DNA of 33,034 nucleotides from Candidatus Poribacteria bacterium (GCA_028818705.1 JAPPNJ010000050.1:1-33034), one strand, 5' to 3'. Numbered from the stretch's first letter, positions 16,089 through 24,307 are shown. Notes: a model not told the origin generated them from the sequence alone. Program-made: numbers and translations.

Positions 16089-16148
16089 CTGTACCGCAAA
16101 CTGTTAGTTTGCGGGCTGCGATGGACAATCTAACAGATTGTGGTACAG
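16089..16148. repeat. 60-bp multi-hairpin element
   Basis: Outer arms CTGTACC (16089-16095) and GGTACAG (16142-16148) can pair. Inside are a 9-bp hairpin with CCGCAAACT/AGTTTGCGG and loop GTT (16094-16114), and a 7-bp hairpin ACAATCT/AGATTGT with loop AAC (16125-16141). The first overlaps the outer arm by 2 nt, so 7-8 bp can pair at once with the outer stem. It lies between convergent genes. Confidence 0.7.
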
Positions 16149-16230
16149 GCGGAGTTCTGTTGCCGATTTTTATCAACTCAGAACTTGGCTACTACTACTG
16201 CAGTCGCGATGATTTATTGTTAGGTGCGGA

Positions 16231-16261
16231 AGATAGACGCGGTTTTCAACCGCGCCTATCT
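16231..16261. repeat. GGTT/AACC-core hairpin, copy 2
   Basis: AGATAG-A-CGCGGTT pairs with AACCGCG-C-CTATCT around TTC, with one A/C mismatch. It lies 22 bp past the stop of the minus-strand ADH gene. Confidence 0.6.
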
Positions 16262-16282
16262 ATCTTAAAGGCAGTAGAACGT

Positions 16283-17335
16283 TTAGGCAGCACCGCCTTC
16301 AACAGCAATCTTAATAGCGTCTTTGCCGTCTAAATGATAGCTGCCGTGAAGCGCGTCAAAACCTTTGGATACGTCTTCTAACGGAAGGATGTGGCTGACA
16401 AACCCGTCAAAAAGTGAGGCATGTTTCTCCAACATCGGGATGGCACGGAGGAAATGTTTCCTCTCAAATCCCCATCCGGCTTCCAATCGAAGGTTTTTAC
16501 GCATTAACATCTGATTCGGATTGCAGTCAAAAGAACCAACATCCACGAAATGCCCGTATACAACGTAAGTTCCGCTATGCCTAATATAGTCCAAGCCTTC
16601 AGGGATAGCAGCGAGGAAACCGGTGCATTCATAGACCACATCTGCACCGATGCCTTGTGAGGTATTTTCTCGAACGATTTGCTTCCGTTCTTCTGGATCT
16701 GGGACTTCAGCAATATCGATGGTGAGATCCGCCCCTAATCTTTTCGCCATTTCAAGTCTACCTGGAGGTCCACCGACAACAATAAGCCGTCCGGCACCGG
16801 AGACTCTTGCCCAATTGAGCGCAAGCAGACCGATGGGACCCGTTCCTTGAATTACCACTGTATCCCCAAATTCGATCTTGCCGCGGGACACACAGTGTGC
16901 CGCACAAGAGGCAGGTTCGGCAAGCACAGCGATTTCTGGCGGTAGATCGGTTTTGAGAAACATATTTGTGGCTGGGTTTGAAAGATAGATGTACTCACTG
17001 AACCCACCGCGTAAATACGGTGCTTCTTCCGACGGAGAAAAGCCGAGTCCTCCGCTCGGAGAGAGCGCGATCCTGTCCCCTTCTTTTACCGGATTCCCAA
17101 GATAGTCTGTTTCAACCCCTTCCCCCAAAGTTTCAATTACACCGACGTTCTCGTGCCCGAGGATAATATCGTGTTTGATGTGCTGATATTCCCAGTTATG
17201 AAGGTCGGTGCCGCAAATACCGCCTAACTCTTGACGTACAAGAACCGTACCGGGTTCTGGGTCAACTATTGGATACTCTCGGATTTCAAAATCTTTGCCA
17301 CTCATCACAGTGGCGCGTGCGGTTCTGGTTCCCAT
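16283..17335 (-). CDS. Zinc-dependent alcohol dehydrogenase (MDR)
   Basis: A 350-residue medium-chain dehydrogenase with catalytic zinc ligands C41 in GGICGTD, H61-E62 in GHENVG and E140 in LAEPASC. The NAD motif is VIQGTGPIGLLALNWA. The loop that usually holds four structural-zinc cysteines has none (AAGG/SEEAPYLRGGF region), as in the sorbitol/threonine-dehydrogenase-like branch. The substrate is probably a polyol or sugar alcohol, but this is inferred. AAGGAG lies 7 nt before the ATG. The next minus-strand gene upstream (17449) ends 113 bp away. Confidence 0.9.
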   Translation of the reverse strand: MGTRTARATVMSGKDFEIREYPIVDPEPGTVLVRQELGGICGTDLHNWEYQHIKHDIILGHENVGVIETLGEGVETDYLGNPVKEGDRIALSPSGGLGFSPSEEAPYLRGGFSEYIYLSNPATNMFLKTDLPPEIAVLAEPASCAAHCVSRGKIEFGDTVVIQGTGPIGLLALNWARVSGAGRLIVVGGPPGRLEMAKRLGADLTIDIAEVPDPEERKQIVRENTSQGIGADVVYECTGFLAAIPEGLDYIRHSGTYVVYGHFVDVGSFDCNPNQMLMRKNLRLEAGWGFERKHFLRAIPMLEKHASLFDGFVSHILPLEDVSKGFDALHGSYHLDGKDAIKIAVEGGAA

Positions 17336-17448
17336 TGTAAACTCCTTTTAGAAACTTAGCCACGGTGTGTAAGCACAACAACGGCTGTACTGAATATATA
17401 GAATGTGGGCATCTTTGCCAAAGCATTCTCAACAAACTGTTAGGAATA

Positions 17449-18435
17449 TTAGACTTTGACGATTATTTTACCGAGTTTCTCACCTGTGAAAAGTGCCATA
17501 AACGCCTTTGGCGCATTCTCTAAACCTTCTACAATTGTTTCTTCCCACTGTATTTTGCCTTCGCCTATCCACTCCCGCATGTCGCTGTAAAATTCAGCGT
17601 TCCGTTCCATGAAGTCAGTGACGATAAACCCCTGTAATCTAATCCGTTTACCGATAGCAGAACTTAGGTTTGTCGGACCTGGGGTGGGTTCAATATCGTT
17701 GTATTGGGAGATCATGCCGCACAGAGGGATACGCCCGTGCATATTCATGACAGCAAGCGCGGCTTGGAGGTGTCTACCCCCTACGTTCTCAAAGTAGATG
17801 TCAAGTCCATCTGGACAGTGTGTCCTGAGTTCGGCTTCCAAGTCATTGACATTTTTATAATTAAAAGCCGCATCAACACCCGCTTTTTCCAGTAGCCACG
17901 CGACTTTCTGATCGGAACCAGCACTCGCAACGACTCGGCACCCTTTGATTTTAGCGATTTGACACACAATTGAGCCAACCGCTCCCGCCGCTGCGGAGAC
18001 AAAAACCGTTTCGCCTGCTTCAGGCTGCCCTATCTCCAGAAAACCGAAATAGGCGGTGCGTCCGGGCATACCAACCGCCCCTAAAAATGACTGCAGTGGT
18101 GCAATTGTTAAATCGACAGCGGTCACACTTTCTGCCGACGCGATGTAGTGATCCCGCCACCCTAACATACCCGTCACATAATCTCCAACCTGAAACTGGT
18201 CACTGTTTGATTGCACGATCTGACCTGCGCATCTACCTTCCAGCGGTTTACCAAGTTCAACACCCCGCATGGCACCGCGCATATATGGGTCTACTGATGT
18301 GTAAAGGTTTTGGACTAAGACCTCTCCTGCCGCGAGTTCAGGAAGTGGAACCTCCACGATTTCAAAATCACTCTCTTTGGGCATTCCAACGAGTCGGTTC
18401 TTAAGACGGATTTGCCGACTTACAAAATTCGACAT
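17449..18435 (-). CDS. NADP-dependent enone/leukotriene-type reductase (CurA-like MDR)
   Basis: A 328-residue zinc-free MDR. Signatures are DPYMRGAM near residue 50, AAAGAVGSIVCQIAKIKG (148-165) for NADP binding, and IYFENVGGRHLQAAL. They place it with NADP-dependent alkenal/2-enone reductases (leukotriene B4 dehydrogenase and E. coli CurA type). It likely reduces C=C bonds of reactive enones. AGGAGA lies before the ATG. Its own promoter is at 18489-18516. Confidence 0.9.
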   Translation of the reverse strand: MSNFVSRQIRLKNRLVGMPKESDFEIVEVPLPELAAGEVLVQNLYTSVDPYMRGAMRGVELGKPLEGRCAGQIVQSNSDQFQVGDYVTGMLGWRDHYIASAESVTAVDLTIAPLQSFLGAVGMPGRTAYFGFLEIGQPEAGETVFVSAAAGAVGSIVCQIAKIKGCRVVASAGSDQKVAWLLEKAGVDAAFNYKNVNDLEAELRTHCPDGLDIYFENVGGRHLQAALAVMNMHGRIPLCGMISQYNDIEPTPGPTNLSSAIGKRIRLQGFIVTDFMERNAEFYSDMREWIGEGKIQWEETIVEGLENAPKAFMALFTGEKLGKIIVKV

Positions 18436-18488
18436 TCTTTTCTCCTCTCGACTGATAACTTAATTTTACTGAATTCGGTGTAAATGTA

Positions 18489-18516
18489 ATAATAGCATAT
18501 CTGCAAAAAAAGTCAA
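18489..18516 (-). promoter_or_regulatory. Promoter for the CurA-like gene
   Basis: TTGACT (18511-18516) is separated by 16 bp from an extended -10 TGC-TATTAT (18489-18497) on the minus strand, about 55 bp upstream of the ATG. Confidence 0.65.
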
Positions 18517-18566
18517 GATGGGAGAAATAATGAATTCACTTGACACTCGTTTGTGAATGTGGTTTG

Positions 18567-18600
18567 ATTTATGGTGAATCTTGAAAATAAATAGACGCTT
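18567..18600 (+). mobile_element. Solo left end of the 135-bp MITE-like element
   Basis: ATTTATGGTGAATC and the AAATAAATAGAC that follows match the left ends at 1132 and 20466. No right end is found 125 bp downstream, where the PhyH gene begins. Confidence 0.4.
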
Positions 18601-18683
18601 TCGCCAAAAGTTTATCATCTATTCCGGATGATAATCCAATGGGAAACACCGATCAAACGAATAGTTAGAGGTTATCCATCACT

Positions 18684-19523
18684 ATGAAAGTCGGAAAACC
18701 AAAAGAAAAGTATGATCAGTTAATCACTGACGGTTACTGTGTGATCGAGAATGTTTTGAAAGAAGAGATGCTTACTCGGCTTCGGACAGTGACTGATGAA
18801 CTGCTTGATGCACAAACAGCAGATGAACAGGCAGCCCATCGTTCATCTGGTAGCATGATTAGCGTGTATATGCATCCGTTGTTCGCGGAACTGGTCGTTT
18901 ACCCACGCGCATTGCAAGCACTTGAAGCTTTGGGGTTCTTGAGACCGAAATGGTCGTCGGGATATGTCATTAGCAAACCGCCTCAAAGTCCGCCCCTATT
19001 TTGGCATCAAGACTGGTGGGGCTGGAACGATCCGTGCAGCTATACAGCGTTGCCACAACAACTGTTCCTCATGTACTATTTGGTAGACACAATACCGTCC
19101 AACGGTTGTCTTCGTGTGGTTAAAGGTTCACATCTCAATCGACATCCACTCCATGATATACTGCCTAATGCTCATGGCGAGGCATTGCAACGCGTGGAAG
19201 ATCCTAATCATCCAGCATACCAGCGTGTCCCTGGTGAGATTGACATTCCTGTAAAAGCAGGAGATTTGGTTATCGGTGATTCTCGCCTATTACACGCTTC
19301 ACACGGCAATCAATCAGATGAACGCCGAACTGTGATTACGCTCTGGTATCATCCATTTTTTGCATTGTTGCCAGCAAGTATGCAGGCGCATATCGGGAGA
19401 CTCCGACAAAGTTTCGCTTGGTCGGATGCGGATTGGGAACGAATTGCTGAACTTGCTCCGGTCTGTGACGGCGATGTTGAACCGTTAGAATGGAATCGGA
19501 ATCCGGGACCTGAACTGAAATAG
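18684..19523 (+). CDS. Phytanoyl-CoA dioxygenase (PhyH) family protein
   Basis: A 279-residue 2-oxoglutarate/Fe(II) dioxygenase-like protein. The iron facial triad is H108-x-D110 in LFWHQDWWGW and H204 in LLHASHGNQS. R214/R215 in DERRT are candidates for 2-oxoglutarate binding. Members hydroxylate lipid, amino-acid or specialised metabolites; substrate unknown. The ATG at 18684 has GAGG 12 nt upstream. A second, more divergent PhyH gene follows at 19670. Confidence 0.9.
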   Translation: MKVGKPKEKYDQLITDGYCVIENVLKEEMLTRLRTVTDELLDAQTADEQAAHRSSGSMISVYMHPLFAELVVYPRALQALEALGFLRPKWSSGYVISKPPQSPPLFWHQDWWGWNDPCSYTALPQQLFLMYYLVDTIPSNGCLRVVKGSHLNRHPLHDILPNAHGEALQRVEDPNHPAYQRVPGEIDIPVKAGDLVIGDSRLLHASHGNQSDERRTVITLWYHPFFALLPASMQAHIGRLRQSFAWSDADWERIAELAPVCDGDVEPLEWNRNPGPELK

Positions 19524-19572
19524 CCGTCCTTCAACGTAGACCGAATTTTATTTTAAAGAAATGAAATTTCAT

Positions 19573-19580
19573 GGTATACT
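19573..19580 (+). promoter_or_regulatory. Extended -10 element upstream of second PhyH gene
   Basis: GG-TATACT with TG at 19572-19573 lies about 90 bp before the ATG. It is part of a 16-nt string (TTTCATGGTATACTAT, 19567-19582) found identically at 24406-24421. The -35 is weak (TTTAAA at 19552-19557). Confidence 0.5.
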
Positions 19581-19591
19581 ATGCGATCGTA

Positions 19592-19612
19592 GCATAACCT
19601 GTTAGGTTCTGC
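19592..19612 (+). repeat. GTT-loop palindromic repeat
   Basis: GCA-T-AACCT pairs with AGGTT-C-TGC around GTT, with one T/C mismatch in the same place as in the 1205-1225 hairpin. It would lie in the 5' leader of the following gene. Confidence 0.6.
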
Positions 19613-19669
19613 AATGTTCACCTTCTATCTTGGAGCTGGCAAGGATACCTAAGCTAAAGGAGGCGTTTC

Positions 19670-20428
19670 ATGCCACAACCCCCGATTTTTCATGACTACA
19701 CGTTTGGCGAACAGGAACGGAAAACGTTAGATAGCGACGGACATTTTGTTTTTCCCGGCTTGCTTACATCCGACACACAGGAAAAACTGACGAACTCGCT
19801 CTCGCATATTCTTGAACTCTCACACACGCCGAAACAAGGACATGAACCGAACCGATTTTCTGCTGAATACGACAGTTATCTCGAAAGTCTGATTCCACAC
19901 CCGCAGATGCTTGAACTCGCACGAAAAGTTTTGGGTGAAGATATCCGATACGATCACTGTGTCAGTCTAAATCGACCGGGCGGCAATCGTGGCATTGGAT
20001 GGCACAGCCACGGATACGGCGATAACAATCCGAGTTTAGGGTTCGTCCGCATCTTCTTCTATGTCAACGGATTTGAGCCAGACGATGGGGGATTGAAGGC
20101 TGTTCCAGGGAGCCATCTCTATCGGGAATCTAAAATCCAAGCACGAACGGATGAGGACCTCCGGGAGGGATGGTTGGCAGGAAAAACGCATCCAGAGACA
20201 GGTGAACCGTTAGAAATTGAGGCATTGTCGGCACCCCCCGGTACGGTCGCGTTGATGTGGACGCATGCTGCGCATGCGGTGAGTGAGAGAAAACCGGATA
20301 GTAGTACACGGTGGTGTGTCGTCTATGCCTACCGGAACCCAGGAGAACCCTCTGGGGCTCGTTGGATCACTCCTGAATTTGAGAAGAAGCCGATCCTGGG
20401 GGCAGAAGGATTGATGTCTCTCTATTAG
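19670..20428 (+). CDS. PhyH-family protein with H-x-H in place of the H-x-D motif
   Basis: A 252-residue protein with the PhyH fold: FVFPGLLTSDTQEKL, GWHSHGYGDNN, GLKAVPGSHLYRES, MWTHAAHAVSERKPDSSTRW. The first half of the iron triad reads H112-S-H114 where Asp or Glu is usual. A distal His (H199 or H202) and R214 are kept. It may use a three-His site, a different metal or a substrate carboxylate, or be inactive. AAGGAGG lies before the ATG. The stop codon overlaps a heptamer array. Confidence 0.85.
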   Translation: MPQPPIFHDYTFGEQERKTLDSDGHFVFPGLLTSDTQEKLTNSLSHILELSHTPKQGHEPNRFSAEYDSYLESLIPHPQMLELARKVLGEDIRYDHCVSLNRPGGNRGIGWHSHGYGDNNPSLGFVRIFFYVNGFEPDDGGLKAVPGSHLYRESKIQARTDEDLREGWLAGKTHPETGEPLEIEALSAPPGTVALMWTHAAHAVSERKPDSSTRWCVVYAYRNPGEPSGARWITPEFEKKPILGAEGLMSLY

Positions 20429-20458
20429 CAGTTAGCAATTGGCAATTAGCAGTTGGCA
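20424..20458 (+). repeat. Heptamer tandem array, 5 units
   Basis: Five adjacent 7-mers fit RTTRGCA: ATTAGCA, GTTAGCA, ATTGGCA, ATTAGCA, GTTGGCA. The stop codon of the PhyH gene (20426-20428) lies in the first unit. Confidence 0.75.
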
Positions 20459-20465
20459 AAAAGAG

Positions 20466-20600
20466 ATTTGTGGTGAATTATAAAAATATGTAGACCTATT
20501 AGGGAACCCTCATCACTTCTGTTAGGCGAGGATGGCTTCGGCTTTGGTGCCTCGTCCTCTCGGAGACTGTCTACGTAATTCTAAAATCTACCATAGTTTA
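20466..20600. mobile_element. 135-bp MITE-like element, copy 2
   Basis: The left end ATTTGTGGTGAATTA and the complement of the right end, TAAACTATGGTAGATT, are imperfect inverted repeats (about 20 of 28 matches). GTAGAC and GTCTAC form an inner stem. Ends and length match the element at 1132-1266. The interior sequence differs and has a hairpin around CGAGG/CCTCG. Confidence 0.6.
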
Positions 20601-20618
20601 ATCAAAAACCTCTTAACC

Positions 20619-20646
20619 CAGAACCCACAACTGACAACCGATAACT
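20619..20646 (+). repeat. Heptamer tandem array, 4 units
   Basis: Units CAGAACC, CACAACT, GACAACC and GATAACT lie in tandem, ending 12 bp before the sulfatase ATG. No ribosome site is visible between them and the ATG. Confidence 0.55.
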
Positions 20647-20658
20647 CTTAAAACATCC

Positions 20659-22077
20659 ATGCCACAAAATAAACCGCACATTCTATTCCTCATCAACGAT
20701 GAGCACCGTCCCGATGTCCAGCCAATCGAAGGAGACACGGCAATCCGTATGCCGACACTTTCTCGCTTTATGGAGGAGGGGACCTACTTCCGCAATGCTT
20801 ACACACCCTCACCAATTTGTGTCCCTGCCCGACAAAGTTTTCTTTCAGGACTCTATCCACGTAACTGCGGAAGTCTCAACTTTGGTGATCCGATGCCCAC
20901 AGAGGTCCGTACGATTCCGGGACAGTTAGGAAATTACGGTTACTACACCTGCTGCGCCGGTAAAATGCACTTTGTAGGGACGGATGTGATGCACGGTTGG
21001 CGAGAGCGGCTCGGACGCGACATCGTCGGTAATAACGGTTATCCATATCCTCCCGTTAAGGATGAACACCACGCTCAAATTGAGCGCGAGCCAGGGACAG
21101 GTCCGAAGGAGAATAAAGTAATTCAAGAGGTGCGCGACGCACAGCCCGGCTTAGGACGTTGGATGCGCTATGACAAATACAATGTGGACGGTGCGCTCCT
21201 CTTCCTTGAGGAGTATTTTGTTGATGCCACTTATGACCGTCCCACAGCAAATCCACTCTGTATGGCGGTGAGCCTTTTGGCACCGCACTATCCCTATCAG
21301 TGTCCACTCGACTTGTTTGATTACTACATGCAGCGGGTGGAACCGATTATTGAGGAACCGAACAAACAGTTTGAATGCGACGATTTTTTCAGAGTCCGCG
21401 TCAACGAGGATGTTACCTACCGTCAGGCACACCGAGCAACCGCTGCCTACTACGGAATGATCGAGTGGATGGATGCGCAGTTTGGTCGTGTCATTGAGAA
21501 ACTTGAACACCTGAACGTCTTGGATGATTTTATCATCGTTTTTCTCTCTGACCACGGTGAGATGCTCGGCACGAAAGGCATCTGGGAAAAACAGAGTTTC
21601 TTTGAAGCTTCGGCACGAGTTCCGCTTTCTATCTGGTATCCGAAACGATTTGGACGAGAACCACAAATCATTGAGCAGAATGTCTCGTTGGTTGATCTCT
21701 TTCCGACTATATGTGAGTTAGCAGAGATTCCGGCTCCGGATGAACTTGATGGACATTCCCTTCTGCCGCTGATCGAAGGAGATGCGACCAACTGGCATGA
21801 TACTGTTTACAGCGAGCTTTGGCGCGCCCAAAATGGACCCTCTGTGATGGTCAAAGAGGGCAGTTTGAAGTATTTTAGATTCGATAACAACAAAGGTTGG
21901 CCCGAACAACTCTTTGATCTTTCCAAAGACCCGGATGAACGAAACAACTTGATTGACACACCCGCCTATAATGACGCACTCTCGAAACTGCGAACGAAAG
22001 CCTCTGCATTACCGCCTCCGCGCCGAAAGGATGAGAATAACTGTTTCATTGACCCACACCACCCTATTCAGACTTAA
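20659..22077 (+). CDS. Formylglycine-dependent sulfatase
   Basis: A 472-residue sulfatase of the alkaline phosphatase superfamily. The modification motif is ICVPARQSFLSG, in which C54 would become formylglycine (C-x-P-x-R). An N-terminal metal-binding acidic residue is in LINDEHRP (D14), and D297-H298 in FLSDHGEMLGTKG complete part of the calcium site. It hydrolyses sulfate esters, probably on a polysaccharide or small molecule; the type is not predictable. There is no signal peptide, so it would act in the cytoplasm. No ribosome site is visible. Confidence 0.92.
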   Translation: MPQNKPHILFLINDEHRPDVQPIEGDTAIRMPTLSRFMEEGTYFRNAYTPSPICVPARQSFLSGLYPRNCGSLNFGDPMPTEVRTIPGQLGNYGYYTCCAGKMHFVGTDVMHGWRERLGRDIVGNNGYPYPPVKDEHHAQIEREPGTGPKENKVIQEVRDAQPGLGRWMRYDKYNVDGALLFLEEYFVDATYDRPTANPLCMAVSLLAPHYPYQCPLDLFDYYMQRVEPIIEEPNKQFECDDFFRVRVNEDVTYRQAHRATAAYYGMIEWMDAQFGRVIEKLEHLNVLDDFIIVFLSDHGEMLGTKGIWEKQSFFEASARVPLSIWYPKRFGREPQIIEQNVSLVDLFPTICELAEIPAPDELDGHSLLPLIEGDATNWHDTVYSELWRAQNGPSVMVKEGSLKYFRFDNNKGWPEQLFDLSKDPDERNNLIDTPAYNDALSKLRTKASALPPPRRKDENNCFIDPHHPIQT

Positions 22078-22114
22078 GAACTCATTTTTGCTTATCTTTT
22101 ACGGATATTGCCTG

Positions 22115-22133
22115 TCCCCTGATAAGGGGATTT
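22115..22133 (+). terminator. Weak terminator candidate after the sulfatase
   Basis: TCCCCT/AGGGGA with loop GATA is followed by only TTT. It lies 37 bp after the sulfatase stop and also sits downstream of the convergent NUDIX gene. Confidence 0.35.
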
Positions 22134-22209
22134 AGAGGTTCTTCCATTGGCAATCCTTGTTCAACAATGCGCCCAAACTATTTATGAGACGCGCTGTAGA
22201 TATTTTAGT

Positions 22210-22677
22210 CTACCTAATAAAAGTTGTTATTTTTTCACTGTAGGCATCTTCGATACGTCGGGCGTGGTTCATAAGCAAGTCCAATTTTTGTATCTCTTGG
22301 TAGGAAAAATATCCATATTCGGTTGTTTCAGAACTAAGCCGGAGTTCACCACCCACGATTTCCGCTTCAAAGCACAGCGCCACTAACTGAATTTTGTTTC
22401 CATCTTGATACACAATTAACTCATCCGGGGTTGTGTAAACGCCGATTAAGCGTTTGATTCTGACCTGCAACCCCGTTTCTTCTTCGACTTCTCGAATACA
22501 CGTCTCACTTGCGCTTTCGCCCGGTTCCATCCCTCCACTCGGTAAGCACCATTGACTGTTGTCTTCGCGTCTCGTTAGTAAGATTTTTTTGCGATCCTTG
22601 TCAAAAATAGCAGCCGAACATCCGACGCGAAGTGTGCCGTTTTGTCCAACCCGATGTCCTGTAATAATTTGAGCCAT
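22210..22677 (-). CDS. NUDIX hydrolase
   Basis: A 155-residue protein with a full NUDIX box at residues 48-70 (GGMEPGESA, then RE-x-EE-TGL). It would hydrolyse a nucleoside diphosphate linked to another group; substrate not predictable. The ATG at 22675-22677 is preferred because GGAG is 8 nt upstream. A longer frame reaching 22872 would overlap the ATPase gene and encodes low-complexity sequence. It lies 40 bp downstream of the ATPase gene, in the same direction. Confidence 0.88.
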   Translation of the reverse strand: MAQIITGHRVGQNGTLRVGCSAAIFDKDRKKILLTRREDNSQWCLPSGGMEPGESASETCIREVEEETGLQVRIKRLIGVYTTPDELIVYQDGNKIQLVALCFEAEIVGGELRLSSETTEYGYFSYQEIQKLDLLMNHARRIEDAYSEKITTFIR

Positions 22678-22717
22678 TTCCATTTCTCCACCTGTTTTTG
22701 AAAAATATACTTTATAT

Positions 22718-24145
22718 TTAATAAACAGGGAAAAATAAATCGTTTGTATCAACGAGGAATACTTCTTCTTTTTCTGCCCTTTGCCTGAGTGCATCCGTGA
22801 AGCCGTTGGCAGAAAACAAGACGTATCGCGGGTTCTGCTTCCACCGATCGGGGACTTTTGTAGCATTTTCAATAAGCCGATTTAAGATGTTTTCTCCGAC
22901 CGGAGCATCCCACCATTTGCACTCGCCAAACCAGTGACTTCCATCGACGTTTTCTGTCAGGACATCAATTTCAAGGCTAGATCCCCAATGCGCGCCAACC
23001 CGCTTTGGAGCGTCCTTTAATTTCTCTCCCCAATAAAGGCTAATATATTGACGACAAATGTCTTCAAAAATTTCTCCCATGTAATGCGAAAGATTCGGAG
23101 TAATCATCTCCTCATACACCAAGTCTGCGTTTCCAGATTCGATGAGGCTTCGATTAGGTAGCACGAACCGAAACCAGAATTTAACGTAATTATCCGCAAT
23201 TTTATAAAGTCCTTTCTTGCTTTTTTGAGGTGCCCGCTCAGTGATAGGTGTTTCACGTTTGATTAATCTCAGTTCTCGAAGCACACTGAGGTATTTACCC
23301 GTATCTGTCGGACGAAGTCCAACACGTTGAGAAATTTCATTTGATCGTGTCGCACCACCAGCGATTACATGCAACAAACTTGCGTACGTTCTGGGTTCCC
23401 TAAGTTCCATGCGTAATAGGAAATTGACCTCATCAAACAGATAGCCTTGGGGGGTAAGCAACTCGGTTGTGATGTGTCGTTCAAATATCTTTTGAGGGAT
23501 ATCCCGCGAGATGTCCAACGAATGTAACGCGAATCGGTTAAGATATGCCGGAATACCCCCGAGAATCCCGTAAGCAATGAGTTTTTCTTTGGCAGCATAT
23601 TCTGGAAAAAAGTGTCCACTGTCACGATAAGATAGCGGCATCAATTGAAATTGACCGGTGCGTCGCCCATATAAAGGTGATCGCTCCGCCAATACTTCTC
23701 GCTCCATGAAACTTACCTGCGATCCGCACAAGATTAAGAAAAGCTTACTGTTTTTTCCGTGTAGGTCCCAGAAGCGTTGGATCAGTGAAGGGAGCGCAGC
23801 GTTATCGTCACAGAGATACTGAAACTCATCAAGTACCAAAACGAGACGCTCTTTTTGTGCTTGCTGTGCAAAATAGATGAGTGCAGATTCCCAATCATCA
23901 AAAACAAGACTTTGTAATAACGGGTCATTAATGACATGCCTTGCAGTTTCAGTAAGCTGACGGAGATGGTCTCCCTCTTTCAGTTGACTGGCGGTGAAAT
24001 AGATACTTCTTTTGTCTTTGCAGAACTGTAATAAGAGTTCCGTTTTTCCAACCCGCCTTCTGCCATATAGAACGAAAAGCTCCGCTATTCCTGACTGAAA
24101 CATTCGATTTAAAGCTGCGAGTTCTTGGTGTCGGTTGATGAACAC
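22718..24145 (-). CDS. Archaeal-type ATPase with DUF234 nuclease-like C-terminus
   Basis: A 475-residue protein beginning FINRHQELAALNRMF. Walker A is GRRRVGKTE (about residues 28-36) and Walker B VLVLDEFQYL (D106, E107). A winged-helix segment follows (TRSNEISQRVGLRPTDTGKYLSVLREL). The DUF234 C-terminus has EIDVLTE then WFGECKW, a PD-(D/E)xK-like D-x(n)-E-x-K arrangement, suggesting nucleic acid cleavage or binding. Family members are widespread but poorly characterised. GTG at 24143-24145 is chosen because GGGGAGG precedes it by 6 nt and the N-terminus then matches the family. A palindromic site lies upstream. Confidence 0.88.
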   Translation of the reverse strand: MFINRHQELAALNRMFQSGIAELFVLYGRRRVGKTELLLQFCKDKRSIYFTASQLKEGDHLRQLTETARHVINDPLLQSLVFDDWESALIYFAQQAQKERLVLVLDEFQYLCDDNAALPSLIQRFWDLHGKNSKLFLILCGSQVSFMEREVLAERSPLYGRRTGQFQLMPLSYRDSGHFFPEYAAKEKLIAYGILGGIPAYLNRFALHSLDISRDIPQKIFERHITTELLTPQGYLFDEVNFLLRMELREPRTYASLLHVIAGGATRSNEISQRVGLRPTDTGKYLSVLRELRLIKRETPITERAPQKSKKGLYKIADNYVKFWFRFVLPNRSLIESGNADLVYEEMITPNLSHYMGEIFEDICRQYISLYWGEKLKDAPKRVGAHWGSSLEIDVLTENVDGSHWFGECKWWDAPVGENILNRLIENATKVPDRWKQNPRYVLFSANGFTDALRQRAEKEEVFLVDTNDLFFPVY

Positions 24146-24174
24146 GGATTTCCTCCCCGAACGCATTTTGAAAT

Positions 24175-24209
24175 ATTATACTTTAAAGTATTATATTTTA
24201 AAGTATAAT
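24175..24209 (-). promoter_or_regulatory. Promoter with tandem palindromic operator-like repeats
   Basis: Two adjacent 15-bp units (24180-24194 and 24195-24209) each hold a TTTAAAGTAT core; the first is part of the perfect palindrome TACTTTAAAGTA. Minus-strand TATAAT lies at 24175-24180, about 30 bp before the GTG at 24145. This could be an operator and promoter for the ATPase gene. Confidence 0.45.
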
Positions 24210-24307
24210 TAAAATCCAGAAAAAGAACCACCACTGAAAAGACTCTTAAAATCCGCGAAATCTGTGTTATCCGTGATAATCTGAGATTTGCGACGTACCC
24301 GACCCAC

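Noticed and set aside
20426..20658. Possible extra small gene between PhyH and sulfatase.
   Set aside because: The gap is filled by heptamer arrays and a 135-bp MITE-like element, and no supported frame remains.
22678..22872. A 65-codon N-terminal extension of the NUDIX frame.
   Set aside because: It overlaps the 3' end of the ATPase gene and lacks a ribosome site, while GGAG supports the shorter start.
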